A stretch of DNA of 64,000 nucleotides. Source: Lacipirellula parvula (GTDB taxonomy: Bacteria > Planctomycetota > Planctomycetia > Pirellulales > Lacipirellulaceae). Location of the stretch: assembly GCF_009177095.1 (NCBI RefSeq), contig NZ_AP021861.1, forward strand, positions 5,686,501 to 5,750,500. Reading direction: 5' to 3'. Positions 58,928 to 64,000 of this stretch are shown here, one piece after another. Made by a program: the position numbers and the translations under genes. Every line of letters begins with the position of its first letter. Positions within the stretch are counted from its first letter, which is position 1. Below the pieces are notes generated by a model. The model was given only the letters and a program-made list of their open reading frames with translations. It searched no databases and was not told the origin of the DNA.

Positions 58928-60712
58928 GTGCATCGCACCCGCGGTGGCAGGTCTTTTCTACTTCTCCTGGGTGCGATGAGGTGCGTTTTGTCAGAGATAC
59001 TTGATCCCTGCGTGGCCGTTGAAGCCTCGCAGGCGCGGGAGATTCTCCCGCTGCTGCCGCCCGAGTCGGCTAGCGTCTACTCGACATGGCGGTCAGTCGC
59101 CGCCGGCCTTAAGGGCATCGGCGACCCGACCTTATACAAAGACTTCTACGACTGGTCGCGGCAGGCGGCCAACTTCGGCGGCTGCCGCGAACTTTGGGAC
59201 GGTCTCACCGGCACCGGCCTCGCCGGCCTCCTGAAGGTCGCCGAACAGTTCGGCGTCCGTCCGCAGAGCACAGGTCGCAAACCCTGTCTCCGCCTGACTC
59301 CCGAGCTGGATACCGTCATTCCCGCTTTGGAGGCGATCGCAGCCAAAGCTGACGGGGTCTACCAGCGTGGCGGTCTTGTCGCTCTAAGTCGGGACGTTGA
59401 CCCGCCGGCCAACTCAATCGTCGCGAGCACGTCGACTAAAACAATCACGCTACGCTCGCAGGCGTTGCCGGAGCGGCTCGCGCAAATCGCCAACTTCGAG
59501 AAGTGGTCTGCGCAAAAAAGGGACTGGATACGATGTTCGGTCAGCCAAGACTTGGCGAATCAACTCGTCGCGCGCGGCTACTGGCCGAACGTCCCGAAGC
59601 TCAGCGGCATCGTCCCGTCAGCAGTGCTGCTGCCGGATGGCTCGATCCTCACGACTCCCGGCTACGATAAGGAGTCCGGCCTCTATCTTGACAGCCAAGA
59701 CAAATACCCGGCGATGCCGTCCGTTGCGGACGCGGTCGACTTGATCAACAGCGTCGTTGTCGACTTCCCATTTGAATCGCCGTGCCATCAAGCGGCATGG
59801 GTCGCGATGCTACTGAGTCTGTTCGGTCAGTATGCCTGCGGTGGCAACGCCCCGCTGTTCCTGATCGATGCGAACGTCTGCGGCTGCGGCAAAGGATTGC
59901 TGGTAGATGCCGCACTCGGAATCTACGACTCGCATACCGCTGGCAAGGTGGGCGCGCCGACGAACGACGACGAATGGCGCAAACTTATCAGCACGATCGC
60001 AGCACAGTCGTGGTCATACGCAGTCTTTGACAATGTCGTAGGCCGCTTCGGCGGGTCTTCCTTCGAGCGCGCGTTGACGACGACTCGTTGGCAGGATCGT
60101 CGACTCGGCCTCAACGAGGACATCGACATGCCCCTGCACGTCATTTGGGTCGCGACCGGCAATAACTGCCACCTCGCGTCCAAAGATATGGCGCGCCGCA
60201 CGGTCCATATCCGCCTTGAGTCGCCGCTAGAAAATCCACAGCTTCGCACGACGTTCGTCCACTCGAACCTGCTCAAGTACGTCCGCGAGAATCGCACGAC
60301 TTTGGCGATGGCCGCGCTGGCGATCCTCAAAGGTTACGTCGACGCCGGCAAGCCGAATCAACTGCCCGACATCGGCTCATTCGCCGAATGGTCTGGGCTC
60401 GTTCGCTCCGCCGTCGTTTGGGCGGGGTGGACCGATCCTTGCGTGTCGAGCGCGCGGCTCATCGAAGACGATGAGGGTACGCAGCTCCTACGCGAGCTGC
60501 TCAACGCCTGGCCGGGACCATCCACGTCGGCGGAAGCGGTTAGCTTAGCCGCCGAAGACGCCAAGCTGCGACTAGCAATCGAGTCCGTCACCGGTGGCAG
60601 ATACAACAGTCAAGCGCTTGGGGTCTTCCTCCGAAGCGTGAAGAAAACAGTCGTCGACGACAAGCGCTTTGTTCCCGCGCCTGGGCGTCGATGGCAAGTG
60701 GAGAAAATATGA
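58928..60712 (+). CDS. PriCT-2/helicase-type replication protein
   Basis: 594 residues (the start could also be 58976). Residues ~40-100 match a primase C-terminal (PriCT-2) domain: LPPESASVYSTWRSVAAGLK and YKDFYDWSRQAANFGGCREL. A helicase/ATPase part follows (~300-500) with Walker A-like DANVCGCGKGLLVDAALGI, FDNVVGRFGG as a possible Walker B region, and ATGNNCHLASKDMARRTVHI as sensor-type end. The usual N-terminal primase-polymerase domain is absent. Probably the initiator/helicase of the element. Its stop overlaps the next gene by ATGA. Confidence 0.8.
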   Translation: MHRTRGGRSFLLLLGAMRCVLSEILDPCVAVEASQAREILPLLPPESASVYSTWRSVAAGLKGIGDPTLYKDFYDWSRQAANFGGCRELWDGLTGTGLAGLLKVAEQFGVRPQSTGRKPCLRLTPELDTVIPALEAIAAKADGVYQRGGLVALSRDVDPPANSIVASTSTKTITLRSQALPERLAQIANFEKWSAQKRDWIRCSVSQDLANQLVARGYWPNVPKLSGIVPSAVLLPDGSILTTPGYDKESGLYLDSQDKYPAMPSVADAVDLINSVVVDFPFESPCHQAAWVAMLLSLFGQYACGGNAPLFLIDANVCGCGKGLLVDAALGIYDSHTAGKVGAPTNDDEWRKLISTIAAQSWSYAVFDNVVGRFGGSSFERALTTTRWQDRRLGLNEDIDMPLHVIWVATGNNCHLASKDMARRTVHIRLESPLENPQLRTTFVHSNLLKYVRENRTTLAMAALAILKGYVDAGKPNQLPDIGSFAEWSGLVRSAVVWAGWTDPCVSSARLIEDDEGTQLLRELLNAWPGPSTSAEAVSLAAEDAKLRLAIESVTGGRYNSQALGVFLRSVKKTVVDDKRFVPAPGRRWQVEKI

Positions 60713-61164
60713 ACAAATACAAACCCCTGACCGACGAACAACATGTCGCTTTCGCGACCATGCTCAGAAAGGCTTGGCAAACCTTAGCAGGCAGCCACCT
60801 GCCGCTCGCGCCATTGACCGACGCCAAGCTCCGCCTGCAAGACAAGCTTGTCTTGTTGGCTGGTAAGCTTGCCAACGAGTCCGGCCACCATGTCCTCTAC
60901 GACATCAGCTTCCCAGTGCCATCACGTCCAGTTTTGACGATCGAAGATCATCGGCAACTCGGCGAAAGCCTCTACTTTGCCCGCAACTCACTCTTCCGGC
61001 TTCTGAACTGCTACCCGAAGCAGAACACCATCACCCGGCGATTGAGTTCGCTCATCGACGGTTTTGATCGGCTGCGTTGCAAGCTCGATAGCTACGTCGC
61101 CGGCAAATGGCCCGGGGAGTTCGATCCGAGCATTTACTACCCGGCGGCGAGGCTGGCAGCGTGA
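60709..61164 (+). CDS. Hypothetical protein, coupled to the helicase gene
   Basis: 151 residues from ATG 60709, overlapping the stop of the replication gene by 4 nt (ATGA). Helical throughout, with FATMLRKAWQTLAGSHLPLA and SSLIDGFDRLRCKLDSYVAG. No known domain. Its own stop overlaps the GTG of the next gene. Probably part of the replication module. Confidence 0.7.
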   Translation: MNKYKPLTDEQHVAFATMLRKAWQTLAGSHLPLAPLTDAKLRLQDKLVLLAGKLANESGHHVLYDISFPVPSRPVLTIEDHRQLGESLYFARNSLFRLLNCYPKQNTITRRLSSLIDGFDRLRCKLDSYVAGKWPGEFDPSIYYPAARLAA

Positions 61165-61358
61165 AAACAGTAGTCATTACCTACCATCCCAGCTCCAACA
61201 CCTTCGACTTTGTCGCCGATCGTCCTTACCTTCACGCCGACCATTATCACGCCAGACTCTGGCTCCGTGGCGACGGCCTCCCACGCCGCCGCATCCGCGA
61301 GCTGTTGCAAATCGCGTTCGTGCTCGGCCATCTCGGCGAAAGTCTAATCATCAAGTAA
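61161..61358 (+). CDS. Small hypothetical protein
   Basis: 65 residues from GTG 61161, which overlaps the previous stop (GTGA). Contains several His (HADHYHARLWLR) and a hydrophobic end IAFVLGHLGESLIIK. Third gene of the coupled chain; no family seen. Confidence 0.6.
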   Translation: MKTVVITYHPSSNTFDFVADRPYLHADHYHARLWLRGDGLPRRRIRELLQIAFVLGHLGESLIIK

Positions 61359-61382
61359 ACGCGAAGATCGCATCCTTCGCGG

Positions 61383-61660
61383 GCCGCCGTCGCCTAGCTA
61401 GACGGCGGCGGCCATTTTGTAAACGCGGGTGTTTGGTCACCCCGCGGGCAGCGCCCCTGAGCATTACCCTCAAGGAACTGGGGCGCTGCTACTTTTCACG
61501 TTCGCTCCCTCGCGCGGGTATTGCGAGGTCGAGGCGATCAGGCGGCGGCACGCTCGCATCGCGTGTCGTCGCCGCTTTAATTCTTGCTCCGTGCTCGCGG
61601 GGTCGAGCACGTCGAGCACAGCCGCTGGCGCGCGGCTAAGAACGGCGCGTCAGCGGCACT
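61383..61660. other. Gene-free structured stretch (series of hairpins)
   Basis: A run of inverted repeats: GCCGCCGTC/GACGGCGGC (61383-61409), GCAGCGCCCC/GGGGCGCTGC (61447-61488), GTGCTC/GAGCAC with a second GAGCAC (61591-61619), and GCCGCTGGCGCGC/GCGCGTCAGCGGC with one mismatch (61621-61657). It occupies the 311-bp gap between translated cascades. Could be a structured RNA, terminator/attenuator series or regulatory leader. Confidence 0.5.
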
Positions 61661-61669
61661 CTTTAACAA

Positions 61670-61993
61670 ATGGAGGTCGCATTGCGACACAACAACAACC
61701 TAGTCGAGTTAAACGGCGGTTCAGCGTGGAAAAACACGGCTACCGGTATCGAGTATCCATTTAGCCCGTCAACCCGCCGAATTCAGTTTTTACTCTGCCG
61801 CGCGGGCTTAGCTCCGCTGCCGCGAGGTTATCGAGTCGACACCACTTTTCGAGTGAAGGGCCCGAACGGCAACTCAATCGAGATTCTGTACGACCAGCAT
61901 CCGGCACTGATGAAAACGTCGATGGAATTTTTATACAGCCGCGAAGCGTCTGCCCAAACACCAAAGGAAGCAAATGACACAACTATTACTTGA
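61670..61993 (+). CDS. Small hypothetical protein
   Basis: 107 residues from ATG 61670. An in-frame TTG at 61682 has a GGAGGT 4 nt upstream and may be the real start. Beta-rich middle with AWKNTATGIEYPFSPSTRRI and GPNGNSIEILYDQHPALM. Overlaps the next gene by 20 nt. No domain recognised. Confidence 0.6.
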   Translation: MEVALRHNNNLVELNGGSAWKNTATGIEYPFSPSTRRIQFLLCRAGLAPLPRGYRVDTTFRVKGPNGNSIEILYDQHPALMKTSMEFLYSREASAQTPKEANDTTIT

Positions 61994-62681
61994 CGCAGGA
62001 CTCCTCTTTAAGGACGGAGCGATCGTTTACGACTTCCAGAAGTCCCGAGGGGACTTCGTCCAGTTGAGATGGAGGGACACACCCGAGAACCGCCAGAAGC
62101 TGGAGGCATTCATCGCCGAACGCGGTCTTGGCCCCTCAGACTTTCGGTTTCCGCGGGAACATCGTGAGGATCGCAGCCTTCGTCAACGAATAGAAGAGGA
62201 TGGCTTGACGACTGTTAGCGACAGTACGCCCCGCAACCGCGCCGACGACATTCGGTCCGCCGTCCACGAGTACGAGGCATCCCGGGGGCGCGAGACGTGG
62301 AAAGAGAAGACGCTTCGTGAAGCCGACGAAGCCGAGGCGGCGGCAGAAGCCGCGCTGTCAGAAGCGGAACGCTATGCGAAACGAGCTGACCAGATTGAGC
62401 ATGCAACGTGGGGCTATCTCCAGCTCGCGTTCTCTGACTGTCCGCAGAGCGAGATGGCCGCTGCACAACGTCGCCTTCAAGTCGCTCGCGAAGGCACCCC
62501 GAAAGAATACGCAGCCGCCGATGCCGAGTATCGCGCGAAAGTCAAAGCCAATGCCGAGTTGGCGAAGGCCAATCTTGAGGGGCAGTTAGCTCAGCAAAAG
62601 GAAGCCTACGAAAAACAAATTCAGTCAGTCGAGTCGACTGCTTGGGTCGACGCCACACCAACACCCCAACAGGAGCCCTAA
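61974..62681 (+). CDS. Coiled-coil hypothetical protein (phage-like)
   Basis: 235 residues with Shine-Dalgarno AAAGGAAG before ATG 61974. A compact N-terminal part (KDGAIVYDFQKSRGDFVQLR) is followed by a long Ala/Glu/Lys coiled coil (~100-215). Stop TAA overlaps the next ATG (TAATG). Position before a collagen-like gene suggests a structural or scaffold-type role, unproven. Confidence 0.65.
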   Translation: MTQLLLDAGLLFKDGAIVYDFQKSRGDFVQLRWRDTPENRQKLEAFIAERGLGPSDFRFPREHREDRSLRQRIEEDGLTTVSDSTPRNRADDIRSAVHEYEASRGRETWKEKTLREADEAEAAAEAALSEAERYAKRADQIEHATWGYLQLAFSDCPQSEMAAAQRRLQVAREGTPKEYAAADAEYRAKVKANAELAKANLEGQLAQQKEAYEKQIQSVESTAWVDATPTPQQEP

Positions 62682-62887
62682 TGCACCCGTTCAAAATTTT
62701 CATCGACGGTGACCTCGTCTCTGCCGTCTCTGACACTGCCATCCTCTTTACCCGCATCCCCACGGCCGAGGCAGTCGAGCGACTCAGCAAGCACATCTCG
62801 ATTGCTGAGGTCGACGACCTGTTCGCAAACTATGACGGCGGGACCGAATTCCGCCGTATCTACTTCCAGCTTAAGAAAGGCACCTAA
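62681..62887 (+). CDS. Small hypothetical protein
   Basis: 68 residues from ATG 62681 (overlapping TAATG). MHPFKIFIDGDLVSAVSDTA ... YFQLKKGT; compact alpha/beta appearance. Its stop overlaps the next start again (TAATG at 62885-62889). Confidence 0.6.
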   Translation: MHPFKIFIDGDLVSAVSDTAILFTRIPTAEAVERLSKHISIAEVDDLFANYDGGTEFRRIYFQLKKGT

Positions 62888-63099
62888 TGTACAACGTCCA
62901 CTACGTCAGCCAACACAATCTACCGACCCCCGGCTACACCTGTCAGGTGACTGGCACCGTCTACACCACTCAGGAAGAGGTCGAGGCCGCCCAAAAGCTC
63001 TTATTCGAGTCGCAAGACACCGTCAACGGCGTCTGGACTCCCCGGCTCCAGTTGTCGCTGGTCGATCGTAAGGCTTTATATGAGGCCTCGCAAGAGTGA
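62887..63099 (+). CDS. Small hypothetical protein
   Basis: 70 residues from ATG 62887. A Tyr/Thr-rich start (MYNVHYVSQHNLPTPGYTCQ) and one helix EEVEAAQKLLFESQD. Coupled on both sides by start-stop overlaps. Confidence 0.6.
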   Translation: MYNVHYVSQHNLPTPGYTCQVTGTVYTTQEEVEAAQKLLFESQDTVNGVWTPRLQLSLVDRKALYEASQE

Positions 63100-63734
63100 T
63101 CCTCACCTACCAATCAGTCGACCAGCTCTGGACCGTCTGCCACTCAGAGCAAATCTTCTGCCACCGGGCGACCAAACCTCAAGCCCTGGCCGCCGTGGTG
63201 GCGGCATTCCCAGAGCTGCCATTGGCCGACATTGAAGCGGCCTTTGAGAATCCTGCCGATCCTCAAACATTCCGAGCCACGCTCCAGGCTGCCACGCAAT
63301 CAACGCTGGCGGCAGTCGAGGATGCGACGGAGCAATTGAGCGAATCGGCTGAGCTGGCTCGTATCAAGGCGCTAGTGACTCTCACCCACGCCGCCGTCAG
63401 CGACATGACGGCGGCAATCGAGCGAGAGAACGACACCCGCGCCGCGGAAACCAAAGTCAACGCCGAGCGGCTCGCCGCCTTCAAGGCGGAGCAAGCAAAA
63501 CAGGCAGCGGCAGCCGAGCAGAAGCGGCTGGCTGTCATTGCTCAGCAACAGCGCAAAGCGGCTGAAGCGGACAAAGCCCGGGACTTGAAAGCAGGTCGAT
63601 TGCGAGATGGGACGGTGGAAGTGACAGAAAATCATTTCACGACAATCGACGGCAACGTGCGGAAGGTCCGGCGAGTGGTGGCTCGCTATGCTGCGGGCGA
63701 GACCCTTCCACCTGGCGTGGAGGCGATGCTGTGA
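63096..63734 (+). CDS. Coiled-coil hypothetical protein
   Basis: 212 residues from GTG 63096 (GTGA overlap). Long Ala/Glu/Lys/Gln coiled coil from ~65 to ~170 (KAEQAKQAAAAEQKRLAVIA), then a short beta-type end TIDGNVRKVRRVVARYAAGE. Stop overlaps the GTG of the next gene. Probably a phage-type structural or tail-associated protein by position. Confidence 0.65.
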   Translation: MILTYQSVDQLWTVCHSEQIFCHRATKPQALAAVVAAFPELPLADIEAAFENPADPQTFRATLQAATQSTLAAVEDATEQLSESAELARIKALVTLTHAAVSDMTAAIERENDTRAAETKVNAERLAAFKAEQAKQAAAAEQKRLAVIAQQQRKAAEADKARDLKAGRLRDGTVEVTENHFTTIDGNVRKVRRVVARYAAGETLPPGVEAML

Positions 63735-64000
63735 AAAGACGTTTTCGGTTCGTCGGCGAATACCGAGACGGCATGCCACTTACCATTGGCGACATTTACA
63801 AGCGCGACGGCGTCGCCTGGATCGTCACCGCGGGTGGGCCCCGGCCCGCTGCCGTCGCGCCAGACCCAAGCGACAGAGGTCCTATTGGGCCGGCTGGAGC
63901 TGATGGCCGAGACGGAGCCCCTGGGCCTGCCGGCATCGACGGCGTTGGCTGGCGGTTCAAGGGAGCTTGGCGGAGCAACGCCGAGTACGTCCCCAACGAC
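63731..64000 (+). CDS. Collagen-like repeat protein, tail-fibre-like (3' end outside the window)
   Basis: Starts at GTG 63731, overlapping the previous stop (GTGA), and stays open to the window edge (90 codons). A short N-terminal part (GDIYKRDGVAWIVTAGG) is followed by Gly-X-Y repeats, GPIGPAGADGRDGAPGPAG, and then WRFKGAWRSNAEYVPND, similar to the carbohydrate-binding/stalk ends of phage tail fibres. Only part of the gene is present, so overall length and function are unknown. Confidence 0.7.
   Translation, partial: MKRRFRFVGEYRDGMPLTIGDIYKRDGVAWIVTAGGPRPAAVAPDPSDRGPIGPAGADGRDGAPGPAGIDGVGWRFKGAWRSNAEYVPND

Noticed and set aside
1-64000. tRNA, rRNA or CRISPR arrays
   Set aside because: No cloverleaf with CCA-type ends, rRNA signature, or regular repeat-spacer array was recognised on reading.

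Overview
The window looks like a chromosomal segment of a planctomycete (Planctomycetota, probably Pirellulales, Lacipirellulaceae-like). This is inferred from gene content: a paired DUF1592-type cytochrome c protein and DUF1552 protein, archaeal-type formylmethanofuran/H4MPT formyltransferase-hydrolase (Fhc) genes, a PEP-CTERM protein with a dockerin-like DGDVDQDD segment, a transmembrane Ser/Thr kinase, and intergenic spaces packed with long palindromic repeats. Shine-Dalgarno sites are sparse in the chromosomal part. No rRNA, tRNA or CRISPR array was seen.

1-10 kb: the 3' end of a YhaM-like OB/HD nuclease, RNase R, then a glycine cleavage operon gcvT-gcvH-(four-helix bundle cassette)-gcvPA-gcvPB followed by a LipM/LplA-type acyltransferase that can lipoylate GcvH. 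10.5-15.8 kb: FHA protein, small planctomycete proteins, TPR lipoprotein, GT1 glycosyltransferase, membrane protein. 15.9-25.7 kb: a dispersed C1 set (fhcB, fhcA, fhcC, plus a mobA-like gene) interleaved with a DUF885 metalloprotein, a PAP2 phosphatase and a dihaem peroxidase-like cytochrome. 25.7-28.8 kb: a uronate-oligosaccharide module (GH88, SDR reductase, KDPG aldolase). 28.9-51.7 kb: mostly single genes (HTH/zinc protein, kinase, metF, DUF1592/DUF1552 pair, glgP, acyl-CoA dehydrogenase-like, cysC, lpxK, a giant Gln/Gly/Glu-rich membrane protein, DksA-like regulator, nadB, Uma2).

51.8 kb to the end differs: lower GC, stronger Shine-Dalgarno sites, and ATGA/GTGA/TAATG start-stop overlaps. 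It starts with a tyrosine integrase and excisionase-like gene, carries a secreted-protein/subtilase pair, a second minimal integrase, an iteron-like candidate origin before a PriCT-2/helicase replication protein, a structured gene-free stretch, and a cascade of tiny overlapping genes ending in a truncated collagen-like (tail-fibre-like) gene. I read it as the left part of an integrated phage-like or plasmid-like element whose right end is outside the window.

The most unusual feature is the behaviour of the palindromic repeats. Two lie in frame inside conserved genes (RNase R and GcvPB), one encloses another, two supply the stop codons of neighbouring genes, and a perfect inverted repeat brackets the four-helix bundle gene inside the glycine cleavage operon.
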